Below, piece after piece: positions 43,382-51,849 of a stretch of 57,292 nucleotides of DNA; position 1 is the first letter of the stretch, and every line of letters begins with the position of its first letter. Source of the stretch: Verrucomicrobiota bacterium. GTDB taxonomy: Bacteria > Verrucomicrobiota > Verrucomicrobiia > Opitutales > Opitutaceae. The stretch is from assembly GCA_023443985.1 (NCBI GenBank), contig JAEZSJ010000363.1, positions 1-57,292 on the forward strand, given 5' to 3'. Below the pieces are notes generated by a model that made no database searches, was not told the DNA's origin, and saw nothing but the letters and a program-made list of their open reading frames with translations. Both the position numbers and the translations under genes were made by a program.

Positions 43382-45325
43382 TTACCAGTTGTCGGAACGG
43401 AACGGGGCGGCGGGAAGACCCGCGCCGTTGAAGAGGGTGGCGAGCGGATTCGCCTGCCACGCATAGCGCACGGCGACGGGCTGTGGAACCTGCGCCGAGG
43501 AGACGACCACCGTGTCGCCCTCGATCCGCGCGTCGGCCCAGTGCCAGACCTTGTCCGCGCCGGCGACGGCGAACTCGCCGAGCTTGTCGCCCCTCACGAC
43601 CAGCCCGCCCTCCGTGCCCGAAAAGATGATGCGCAGCGCGCCCGGGAGCGGCTCCAGGCTGGCGAAGGTCGGCCCGGCGGTGACGACGTCGCGCCCGTGG
43701 ACCTCCTTCAGCGCGAGTCGGGCGAGACGCTCGCCCACGGGAACCTTCTCGGTCGGGTGGATGTTGTCGGCGTCGCCGGTGTCGACGGTGACGATCGCCG
43801 CGGCGCCGGGGATGCTGCGGCCGAGCTCAAGCTGGATCTCGCGGATCTGGGTCCAGCCGTCGGCCGTGGCCGGCGGCTCGGCCAGGCGTTTCGTGAACGC
43901 CGGGAGGCTGACGATGTAGAACGGGAAGTCGCCCTGACCGAAGGCGGCGCGCCAATCGGCGATCATCGCCGGCAGGAGCGTGCGGTATTGCTGCGCCTTG
44001 AATTGGTTGGCCTCGCCTTGGTACCAGAGCGCGCCGGTGAGCGCGAGCGGCGCGAAGGGATGGATCATGCCCTGATAGAGGACCGACGGCATCGTCGGGT
44101 AGTTTTCGAAGGCGAGCGGCATCGGGTGCGGAGCGCGGGCATCGACGCTGACCGTGCCCTTCCAAGCACCCTCGAGCGCGACCTCCGACCCATCGCCCAG
44201 GACAATCTTCAGATCCGCGGCGGGGTTGACGAAACCGCCGTCGGGTTTCGTCTTGAAAACGCGGATAGCGATCCGGTTCTTGCCCGGGCGAAGCACGTCC
44301 GGGCTGATGAAGTAGGCCCGCGGATTCTCGACCCAGGAACTGGCGCCGACCCAGCGGCCGTTGAGGTGGACAGTATCCATCTTCTCGACCACGCCGAGCA
44401 GGACCTTCGCCACGCCCGCCGGTAGCGGGTCGGGAAGATCGATCTCGCGCCGCAGCCAGACGACCGCGGGGGCCTCCGGCACGCCGAGATCGGCGAAGGC
44501 GGTCTTGAGGGTCGTCGCCTTCCAGGCGGAGTCATCGAGCGTCTCCCGGCCCCACTCCTCCTTCTGGCCGCGGTCGAATTCGTCGTACCAGTGGCTGACG
44601 AAGTTGCCGTACTCGGGCTCGCCGCGCGCCGCGAAGCGTGCGATCTCGGTCAGCGCCGGCCCAAACTCGGGCATACGCTTCAACGTCTCGGGGTCCATCC
44701 AGCACTCGGCGGGCGTACCACCGACGGCACTCTGGATCAGCCCGATGGGAACGCCGGTCTCGGCATTCACTTTGCGGGCGAAATAGTAGGCCACCGCGGA
44801 GCCGCCACCCCACAGCGGGAAGATCTCGGGCGCGCAGACTTTCCATTCACCGGCGGGCACGGCGACCGGACCGTAGGCGGACCGCGTCGGCACGCGGAAG
44901 AAGCGAATGCCGGGGTGATTCGCCGCGGCCACTTCGGCCTCACCGTCACGCGCGCCGCGCAGGCTGAACTCCATGTTCGACTGGCCGCTGCACAGCCAGA
45001 CGTCGCCCACCAGGATGTCGCCAAACTCGGCGTGCTGCGGCCCGTCGACCTTCAACGTGTAGGGACCGCCGACGGGCGGCGGGGTGAACTCGGCCTGCCA
45101 ACGACCATCGGCCGCCGCGCTCGTGGTCGCCGTCTGCCCGGCGATCTCGACGCGCACCTCGGCACCGGGAGCGGTCCAGCCCCAGATGCGGTTCGGTTTG
45201 CCGCGCTGGAGCACCATGTGCTCGCCGAAGACGGGGCTGACGAACGGCAAGGCCGCGCTGTCGGCCGCCGCGAGGCGGGCACAGAAGAGAAGGACGAGAA
45301 TCGGGGTAATCAGAACGCGGAGCAT
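43382..45325 (-). CDS. exported SASA-family carbohydrate esterase (sialate O-acetylesterase/acetylxylan-esterase-like)
   Basis: A 647-residue protein with a signal peptide (MLRVLITPILVLLFCARLAAA). VFGEHMVLQRGKPNRIWGW is the standard N-terminal beta-domain of this group. The SGNH nucleophile is S116 in CSGQSNMEF, with VGGTPAECWM, LWYQGEANQ and the catalytic D/H pair in DTGDADNIHPTEK. A galactose-binding-like insertion lies around 250-370. Relatives are called sialate O-acetylesterases, but in a xylan operon removal of acetyl groups from xylan is more likely. It is 37 bases from GH43 and 134 bases after GH67. Confidence 0.88.
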   Translation of the reverse strand: MLRVLITPILVLLFCARLAAADSAALPFVSPVFGEHMVLQRGKPNRIWGWTAPGAEVRVEIAGQTATTSAAADGRWQAEFTPPPVGGPYTLKVDGPQHAEFGDILVGDVWLCSGQSNMEFSLRGARDGEAEVAAANHPGIRFFRVPTRSAYGPVAVPAGEWKVCAPEIFPLWGGGSAVAYYFARKVNAETGVPIGLIQSAVGGTPAECWMDPETLKRMPEFGPALTEIARFAARGEPEYGNFVSHWYDEFDRGQKEEWGRETLDDSAWKATTLKTAFADLGVPEAPAVVWLRREIDLPDPLPAGVAKVLLGVVEKMDTVHLNGRWVGASSWVENPRAYFISPDVLRPGKNRIAIRVFKTKPDGGFVNPAADLKIVLGDGSEVALEGAWKGTVSVDARAPHPMPLAFENYPTMPSVLYQGMIHPFAPLALTGALWYQGEANQFKAQQYRTLLPAMIADWRAAFGQGDFPFYIVSLPAFTKRLAEPPATADGWTQIREIQLELGRSIPGAAAIVTVDTGDADNIHPTEKVPVGERLARLALKEVHGRDVVTAGPTFASLEPLPGALRIIFSGTEGGLVVRGDKLGEFAVAGADKVWHWADARIEGDTVVVSSAQVPQPVAVRYAWQANPLATLFNGAGLPAAPFRSDNW

Positions 45326-45459
45326 GATGGAAGGAGTCTGTCAGGCGCCGGCCGCGGCGCACGAGTGCGGCGGCACTGCATCTATAGATTGAAGCGCCCG
45401 GTGGCGGAGCGTACCCACGCGACGGGCGGGCACCGCGGAACCGGATCGACGCACGGCGC

Positions 45460-47586
45460 TCATCGCATCGCCGGATCGCCGGGCACGTACTGCAGGCGGA
45501 AGTTGATGAAGTGTTCGAGCGGCTGCGTGGCCGGCTCGACGCCCGCCGGCAGCGGCCGCTTCGAGAAGGTTTGGAAATAGAGCAGGCAGCCGTCGCGCCA
45601 GAACGCCGCGTCCTTCTCCTGCCGGCGCAGCAGTTGTTCGACGTGGGTGTGGCGCCCGTGGTCGATGCGACCGGCGATCGCCGCCCACTCTTGGCGCCAG
45701 CCGCGCACGCCGTCCACGCCGGACTGATACCGCCGCGCGAGCTCGTCCCAAAGCGTTCGCCCCGAGACAAGTGGCCGGTCCCACGGCACGTGGTGGAACC
45801 AGAGCAGGTACTTCTCGGGGCAGCGCGCCGGATCGCCGAAGAGTTGGGCGACTTCCGGCCGGTACTGGGCGACGGCGTTGGAGCCGGTGGCGGTGCGGTC
45901 GAAGCCGACACCGTGTTCGTCGGCGCGATGGTAGTACACGGACGTCCAGTCGGGCCGGCCGGACTTGGCGACCCAGGGGCCGGGGCCGTAGTGGTGGCCC
46001 TCGGCCATGATGTGATGGAGCCCCAGCGGCATCGAATAGTTCACGACCGTCTCGTGCGAGGCGAGCAGCATGGCCGCGACGGTGCGCACGACCTCGGGAT
46101 CGTTGCCGAACGTCAGGCGCGTCCACTCGTCGGCGAGGGCGGCCGAGGGGAGCGAATGATCCCAGGCGAGGCGGCCGAAGGCGTACCAGTTGGCGGCGGC
46201 GAGCGGGTGGCCAGTCCAATTGCGTACATCGCCGGTGTTGGCGACGCCGGCGATGCAGGAGTCGGCGTGGTTGTCGACGGAACCGTCCACCACGCGGGCG
46301 ACGGTCGAGCCGGCACCGGCGCAGTAGGTGTCCGCATCCAAAGTTTCCTTCCACATTGGGGCGAGGAACGCGAGCTGGAGGGCGCCGCCGAGGTATTCCT
46401 GCGCGATCTGCAGCTCGGGCGCGAGCGGCGTGCGCGGCATCGCGCCGAAGAGCGGGTGGAACGGCTCGCGCGGCATGAAGTCGATCGCACCGTTCTTCAC
46501 CTGCACAAAGACGTTCGGCCGGAAGTTGCCGTCGAGCGGTGTGAACTCGGTGTAGGCCTGCTTGTGCCGGTCGTCGGGAGCCTCGTGGCTGTAGACGAAG
46601 GCGCGCCAGATCACCACGCCGCCGTGCGGCGCGAGCGCGTCGGCGAGCAGGTTCGCGCCCTCGGCGTGCGTGCGGCCGTAGTCCTGCGGCCCGGGCTGGC
46701 CCTCGGAGTTGGCCTTCACGAGGAAACCGCCGAAGTCGGGCACGTGGCGGTAGATTTCGTCGACCTTGTTGCGCCACCACAGGCGCACGGCGGGATTCAG
46801 CGGATCGGCGGTGGGCAGGCCGCCGATCTCCTTCGGGGCGCTGAAGCGGGCCGTAAGGTAGACGCGGACACCGTAGGGGCGGAAGACATTGGCCAGCGCG
46901 GCGACCTTCTGCAGGTAGGGCTCGGTGAGGATGGTGGCGTTGGCGTTGACGTTGTTGAGCACGGTGCCGTTGAGCCCGACCGAGGCGCAGGCGCGGGCAT
47001 AGTCGACGTAACGGGGGTCAACGACCTCGGGCAGCTCGAACCATTTCCAGAGCGAGTGGCCGGCCTGGCCGCGCTCGATGGTGCCGGTGAGATTGTCCCA
47101 GTGATTGAGCATACGGCGCTTGATGCGCGGGGCGCCGGCGAGCCCGTCGAGCTCCGCCACCGGACGGGCGGTCTGGAGTTGGCGCAGCAGCGCGAAAACA
47201 CCGTAGAGCGCGCCGCTGTCGCGATTGGCGGCGATCACCACGCGCGGGGCGCTCCCCTGCTCCAGCCGTAAGGCGTAGGCGTCGTCGCCGCCGGGGACCG
47301 GTTGCGCGAGCGGCTCCGCGACGGTGTCGATGGCGACTTCGCGTCCGAGCAGACCGGACAAGCCGTTCCGCAGCTCGCTCGCCGCGGTGATGAGCGTGGG
47401 CGAGCTCGGCGTGTCCGCCGGCAAGGCGAAGGACACCCGGCCCAGCGCCTGTGTGTAGCTGGCGCGCAGGACTTCGTCGGTCATGGGTTCGTACCGCAGC
47501 CAGAGACGGTAGCCGTCCTCGGCGCGGGTGAGCGCGGTCGCAGCAAGGAACAGGAGGAGGCAACGGGCGAGAGCGACGAGTTTCAT
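45460..47586 (-). CDS. aguA: GH67 alpha-glucuronidase
   Basis: A 708-residue exported enzyme that removes (4-O-methyl)glucuronic acid from the non-reducing end of xylo-oligosaccharides. It has a signal peptide (residues 1-22). KRRMLNHWDNLTGTIERG is diagnostic of GH67. The catalytic set is E295 in VKANSEGQPGP (acid) and D369/E397 in NGAIDFMPREP and IAQEYLG (bases), offset by only a few residues from the structurally studied enzyme. The C-terminal helical dimer domain is present. It begins 21 bases after the GH8 gene. The glucuronate released would feed a pathway ending in KDG, matching the kinase gene at 56599. Confidence 0.96.
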   Translation of the reverse strand: MKLVALARCLLLFLAATALTRAEDGYRLWLRYEPMTDEVLRASYTQALGRVSFALPADTPSSPTLITAASELRNGLSGLLGREVAIDTVAEPLAQPVPGGDDAYALRLEQGSAPRVVIAANRDSGALYGVFALLRQLQTARPVAELDGLAGAPRIKRRMLNHWDNLTGTIERGQAGHSLWKWFELPEVVDPRYVDYARACASVGLNGTVLNNVNANATILTEPYLQKVAALANVFRPYGVRVYLTARFSAPKEIGGLPTADPLNPAVRLWWRNKVDEIYRHVPDFGGFLVKANSEGQPGPQDYGRTHAEGANLLADALAPHGGVVIWRAFVYSHEAPDDRHKQAYTEFTPLDGNFRPNVFVQVKNGAIDFMPREPFHPLFGAMPRTPLAPELQIAQEYLGGALQLAFLAPMWKETLDADTYCAGAGSTVARVVDGSVDNHADSCIAGVANTGDVRNWTGHPLAAANWYAFGRLAWDHSLPSAALADEWTRLTFGNDPEVVRTVAAMLLASHETVVNYSMPLGLHHIMAEGHHYGPGPWVAKSGRPDWTSVYYHRADEHGVGFDRTATGSNAVAQYRPEVAQLFGDPARCPEKYLLWFHHVPWDRPLVSGRTLWDELARRYQSGVDGVRGWRQEWAAIAGRIDHGRHTHVEQLLRRQEKDAAFWRDGCLLYFQTFSKRPLPAGVEPATQPLEHFINFRLQYVPGDPAMR

Positions 47587-47607
47587 CGGGAGCGAGGAGT
47601 CGGGCGT

Positions 47608-48834
47608 TCAGGGGGTGCGCGGCCCGTGGATCTGGTACCGTCCACCAACTTGCATCAGGGCCAGGAAGTAAAGCAGACCATCGTAGTAGCGTTTGTTCCC
47701 CGAAGGGATGGGCATGTCCCAGAGGCGCTGGACGAACAGCTTGGCCGCTTCGTTGTCGGCGGCGAGAGCGCCCACCGCCGCCATCGCGGGGAGCCCGGGC
47801 GAATAGTCTTGGGTGAGCGGCCGGCCGTCGAGCGTGTAGTTGTTCGGCAGATTCGGGCCTTGGGCGGCGAGGAAGGTGAGCACGCGGTTGCTCTGCTCCA
47901 CCTGCCACGGGTCGCGGCCGAACCACGCCCAGTCGAGCGCCACGTTGCCGATCGTGCGGAACGCATCGAAGAGGAAATGCTCGTGGCCGCCGAGCACGAA
48001 GGGCGTGCCGTCGAAGTTCGCATAGTCCGGCATCAACCCGGTGGTCGGGTGCGCGGCGGCGCGGAAGTGCCTGCGGCTGACCTCGGCCGCTTCGGCCAGG
48101 AACGCGCGATCCGCGGGATCGGCGGCCCAGCGGGCCCAGAGCTCGTAGAACGCCGGCAGGTGGTAGGACGGATCGGTGAACTGGCTGCCGCGGCCGTGCG
48201 GCACGAAGACGATCTGCTTGTGCTCGCGGTTGAACATCGGGGTGACCGCATCGTCGGCGTCGTCGCTCTTGTGGAGCATGTCGCGCAGAAGCGTCTGCGC
48301 CTCCTGCTCGTAGTTGAAAATCCCCTCTCCATTGCCCCAGCGGTGCGCGGCGAAGAAGAGCGCCATGACGAACCACTCCTCGCCGTCGGGCGCAGGGCCC
48401 TGGCTGATGCGGGTACCGTCGTAGCGGCAGTGCCACGCGAAGTAGCCGGCGAGCGGGCCTTCGGTGTGGGCCATGTAACGCTTCGTCCAGCGCCAGATGC
48501 GGTCAAACTCCGCCTGCTGGTCGAGCTGCACGGCGAGCATCATCCCATACGACTGCCCCTCGGTGCGCACGTCGTTGTTGTTGATGTCGGGCACGTAGGT
48601 CATGCCGTCGGCCGTGGTGTAGAAGAGTCGCTCGGTGGCGGGATCGCCGAGCGTGAACTGTCGCCAGGCGGCGGCGAGCTTGGCATCGAGCTCCGCCTCC
48701 GTCTTGCCGAGGTGCGCGGCGAAGAGGTTGCGGTAGCGGCCGGACTCGATGGCGGGAACCGGCACATCGGCGGCAGGCATGGAGGCGGTCAACACCAGCC
48801 CACACCCGAGAAGCGTGGATTTGAGGAGATGCAT
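47608..48834 (-). CDS. GH8 enzyme, reducing-end xylose-releasing exo-oligoxylanase type (copy 1)
   Basis: A 408-residue exported (alpha/alpha)6-barrel enzyme with signal peptide MHLLKSTLLGCGLVLTASMPAA (no clean lipobox). The catalytic acid is E92 in VRTEGQSYGMM and the base D290 in FLFDAFRTIGN, corresponding to the E70/D263 pair of Bacillus Rex. SYHLPAFYELWARW is typical of the xylan-active GH8 branch. It would remove xylose from the reducing end of xylo-oligosaccharides. A second GH8 gene lies upstream across a 136-base repeat-bearing gap, and GH67 starts 21 bases downstream. Confidence 0.9.
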   Translation of the reverse strand: MHLLKSTLLGCGLVLTASMPAADVPVPAIESGRYRNLFAAHLGKTEAELDAKLAAAWRQFTLGDPATERLFYTTADGMTYVPDINNNDVRTEGQSYGMMLAVQLDQQAEFDRIWRWTKRYMAHTEGPLAGYFAWHCRYDGTRISQGPAPDGEEWFVMALFFAAHRWGNGEGIFNYEQEAQTLLRDMLHKSDDADDAVTPMFNREHKQIVFVPHGRGSQFTDPSYHLPAFYELWARWAADPADRAFLAEAAEVSRRHFRAAAHPTTGLMPDYANFDGTPFVLGGHEHFLFDAFRTIGNVALDWAWFGRDPWQVEQSNRVLTFLAAQGPNLPNNYTLDGRPLTQDYSPGLPAMAAVGALAADNEAAKLFVQRLWDMPIPSGNKRYYDGLLYFLALMQVGGRYQIHGPRTP

Positions 48835-48877
48835 AGGGGAATGCGGGTACCTCCGATGGCTCGGAGGGAGGGCGGAC

Positions 48878-48960
48878 CGACAGAAAGGCAACGAGGATAA
48901 CGAAGGTTTCGGAAGGGGAAGCCGGTGACCGCTTCTTCGTTTCCTTCGTTCCCTTCTGTC
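48878..48960. repeat. imperfect inverted repeat between the two GH8 genes
   Basis: Left arm 48878-48912 and right arm 48929-48960 are inverted copies of a GACAGAAGGGAACGAAGGAA-like unit (about 32-35 bases each) around a 16-base centre. They can form a long imperfect hairpin in the mRNA. The right arm matches the unit at 27587-27617 almost exactly. Confidence 0.6.
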
Positions 48961-48970
48961 ATCCAGTTGC

Positions 48971-50206
48971 TCAGGGTTGCGCCGCGGGCGGCGCGTGGAT
49001 CTGAAACCGGCCGCCGGCCTCGAGCAGGGCGAGGAAATAGAGCAGGCCGTTGTAGTAGCGCCAGCGGCCCTCGGGCGGCGGCGCGTCCCACAGACGCTGC
49101 ACGAAGGGGCGCGCGTTCTCCGGATCCGCAGCGAGCCCGGCGACCGCGGCCATGGCGAACAGCCCGATCGAGTCGTCGGTCGAGATCGGTTTACCCTCGA
49201 GTGTGTAGCGGTCGGGGATGAACGCGCCCTGGGAGTTCAGGAACCGCAGCACGCGGTTGCTCTGCTCGATCTGCCACGGATCGGCCGCGAACCACGCGTG
49301 GTCGAGCGCCACGTGGGCGAGCGTGCGCCAGGCGTCGTATTGAAACGTTCCTTTCTCCCCGGCCAGCGGGCGGCCGTCGAAATGCGCGTACTCGGACATC
49401 AGTCCGGTCTGCGGGTGCGCGGCCTTGCGGAAATACGCGCGGCTGACAGTGGCGCACTCGGCCCAGAAACGGCGTCCCTCCTCCGTGCGATCCCAGCGCG
49501 CCCACAGCTCATAGTAGAACGGCAGGTGGTAGGAGGGGTCGGAAAAGCGGCTGGCCTCGGTGGTGGGCGAGAAGACGACTTGGCGCTGATGCGCATCGAA
49601 GATCGCGGTGATGCCGCCGCCCCGGTTGTTGTCGCGCATCGCATCGAGGACCGCTTGCGCCTCGGCGGCGTAGTCGATGTCGCCGGGAACAGAGCCCCAG
49701 CGGTTCGCCGCGAAGAGCAGCGTCATCGCGAACCACTCCTCGCCATCGCTGGCGGAACCCGGGTCGATGATCGTGCCGTCGAACCGACACTGCCAGGCGA
49801 AGTAGCCGCGGCGCGGGCCTTCGGCGTGGTACATGTGGGCCTTCACCCAGCGCCAGAGGCGGTCGAACTCGGCGCGTTTGTCCAGCTGCACCGCGAGCAT
49901 CATCCCGTAGGACATGCCCTCGCTGCGGACATCCTGGTTGCCGATGTCGGCGATGTAGGCCTGGCCGGTGCCGACCGGATAGAAGAGGCGTTGGTCCGCG
50001 TCGCGGCCTGCGAAGAAATGAGCCCAGGCGGCATCGATCTTCGCCTGCACCTCGACGTCGGACTTGCCGAGGAGTTCGGTGAAGAGGTTGCGGTGCTGGC
50101 CGGTGGCGAAGGCGCCGGCCTCGGGCGTGGCCGGCTCCGTCGCGCAGCCGGAGAGGCCGGCTGCGAGGAGGAACGCGGCGAGAGCGATGAAGCGGCGCAG
50201 TGGCAT
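48971..50206 (-). CDS. GH8 enzyme, xylan-active lipoprotein (copy 2)
   Basis: A 411-residue GH8 paralogue of the gene at 47608, with the same motifs: E96 in VRSEGMSYGMM, D291 in FQYDAWRTLAH and SYHLPFYYELWARW. It differs in having a lipoprotein signal (MPLRRFIALAAFLLAAGLSG then C21), so it is membrane-anchored. A tandem duplication followed by a change of location is likely. The start at ATG 50206 is preferred over a TTG three codons upstream. It lies 37 bases downstream of the symporter stop on the same strand. Substrate is inferred as xylo-oligosaccharides. Confidence 0.9.
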   Translation of the reverse strand: MPLRRFIALAAFLLAAGLSGCATEPATPEAGAFATGQHRNLFTELLGKSDVEVQAKIDAAWAHFFAGRDADQRLFYPVGTGQAYIADIGNQDVRSEGMSYGMMLAVQLDKRAEFDRLWRWVKAHMYHAEGPRRGYFAWQCRFDGTIIDPGSASDGEEWFAMTLLFAANRWGSVPGDIDYAAEAQAVLDAMRDNNRGGGITAIFDAHQRQVVFSPTTEASRFSDPSYHLPFYYELWARWDRTEEGRRFWAECATVSRAYFRKAAHPQTGLMSEYAHFDGRPLAGEKGTFQYDAWRTLAHVALDHAWFAADPWQIEQSNRVLRFLNSQGAFIPDRYTLEGKPISTDDSIGLFAMAAVAGLAADPENARPFVQRLWDAPPPEGRWRYYNGLLYFLALLEAGGRFQIHAPPAAQP

Positions 50207-50243
50207 GGCGAGCAAGGGGAGAGCCCGGAAGCCGTGGCGCCGC

Positions 50244-51770
50244 TCAGGCCGCGGCTCGTGCGGCGGCGGCCTTCGCGCGACGCTCGTTGAGCTCCTCCGA
50301 CATCCGGAGCGTGAGCGACTTGTTCAGGTTGCACATCGCGATGGCGATCGCACCGCCGAAGAAGAGGAGGCCGACGCCAAAGCTGCTCGAGATGTGGTAA
50401 CCGACGATCGCGTTCGGAGCGCTGGGCGCCGAGGTCTCGTAGCCCCAGAAGCCGCTCATGGCCCAGAGGAACACGGCGGAGCCGAGCGCGAGGCCGGACT
50501 TGAGGGCGAAGCCGATCGTGGCAAAGACCATGCCGGTGAAGCGGCGGCCCGTCTGCCATTCGGAATAGTCGGCGGCATCCGCGTACATCGACCAGGCGCA
50601 GGCGATGGTGGGCGCGTAGACGACGGAGCCGAGCGCGGCGAGGACCACCATGGCCGTGGTGCTCGTCGGCGTGAGCCAGTAGTAGGCGCAGGCGTTGATG
50701 CCGGCGAGGGTGAAGCCCCAACCGATCACGGCCTTCTTGCCGAAGCGCTTGGCGAAGCTCGCGCACAGGATGATGAAGATGATCGTCGTCCCGGTGCCGA
50801 CCATGTTGACGATGCTGTTGAACACATCGGCGACGTTGGCGGGGACATTGTCCGACGTGCCGTGGGCGATGTAGCCGAGCCACGAGTCGAAGAGCGTGCC
50901 GAAGGCGCCCGAGAGCGGAGCCGCATCGGGTGTGGTGAGCCCGATCTTGGCGAGGAAGTTGAACATCGCGCTCTTGTCGGCGAACTGGTGGTAGAGGTTG
51001 TAGTGCGCACCACCACGGTAGGTGAGCATCGCGAAATTGAACACTGTGTAGGCGAGGAGGGCATACCACGCCTTGTTCTTGAGCAGGTCGCGGAAATCCT
51101 GCTTCGGGGATGCCTTCTCCTCGGAGACGGGCTTGATGCGCTCCTTGGTGGTCAGGAAGGTGAGCATGAACAACACGAAGCACAGGACGGCCCAGATCGT
51201 CATGGTCATCTGCCAGCCGTATTGCTTGTCGTGGCCATGGGCGAACTTCGCGACGAGCGGCAGCGTGAAGCCGCCGACGATGAACTGGGCGATGTTGACC
51301 GAGACGAAGCGGTAGGAGTTGAGCTTCGTGCGCTCGTTGAGATCGCCCGTCATGACCGCGCTCAGGGCCGAGTACGGCATGTTGTTCATCGAGTAGAGCG
51401 TCATCAGGACCGTGTTGGTGATGCCGGCGTAGGCGATCATCATGCCCATGCTCCAGCCCTTCGGCGTGGTGTACGCGAGGATCATCACCACCACCCACGG
51501 CACCGAGGTCCAGAGGACCCACGGGCGGAACTTGCCCCAACGGGTGTTCGTGCGGTCCGCCAAGATGCCCATGATCGGGTCAAACGCCGCATCCCAGAGG
51601 CGCGGCCAGAGCAGGATCGCCGCCGCCGCTCCCGCCGAGAGACCAAACACATCGGTGTAGAAGTTCGTCTGGAACAACACCATCGACATGAAGACGAAGT
51701 TGGCCGCGGCGTCGCCGCCGCTGTAGCCGACTTTTTCGAGGAAGGAGAGGCGCTGTGGGGTCTGGCTCAT
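50244..51770 (-). CDS. GPH-family sugar:cation symporter (xyloside transporter)
   Basis: A 508-residue 12-helix inner-membrane transporter of the glycoside-pentoside-hexuronide family. LSFLEKVGYSGGDAAANFVF is the MelB/XylP-type start, and LWDAAFDPIMGILADRTNTR holds the family's substrate/cation acidic residues (WDA..DP..G..AD), followed by RWGKFRPWVLW. Basic tail of about 20 residues. It lies between GH52 (79 bases) and the GH8 genes, so imported beta-xylosides or xylo-oligosaccharides are the likely cargo. Two glycine-poor insertions around residues 280-320 make it longer than typical MelB. Confidence 0.92.
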   Translation of the reverse strand: MSQTPQRLSFLEKVGYSGGDAAANFVFMSMVLFQTNFYTDVFGLSAGAAAAILLWPRLWDAAFDPIMGILADRTNTRWGKFRPWVLWTSVPWVVVMILAYTTPKGWSMGMMIAYAGITNTVLMTLYSMNNMPYSALSAVMTGDLNERTKLNSYRFVSVNIAQFIVGGFTLPLVAKFAHGHDKQYGWQMTMTIWAVLCFVLFMLTFLTTKERIKPVSEEKASPKQDFRDLLKNKAWYALLAYTVFNFAMLTYRGGAHYNLYHQFADKSAMFNFLAKIGLTTPDAAPLSGAFGTLFDSWLGYIAHGTSDNVPANVADVFNSIVNMVGTGTTIIFIILCASFAKRFGKKAVIGWGFTLAGINACAYYWLTPTSTTAMVVLAALGSVVYAPTIACAWSMYADAADYSEWQTGRRFTGMVFATIGFALKSGLALGSAVFLWAMSGFWGYETSAPSAPNAIVGYHISSSFGVGLLFFGGAIAIAMCNLNKSLTLRMSEELNERRAKAAAARAAA

Positions 51771-51849
51771 GGAAAGAGGCGAGGTGTTTTCTTTTTCTTC
51801 GGGGGAAACTCGGGGACGGGGGCCGGGGGGGCGGGGCCGGCGCGCTGCG

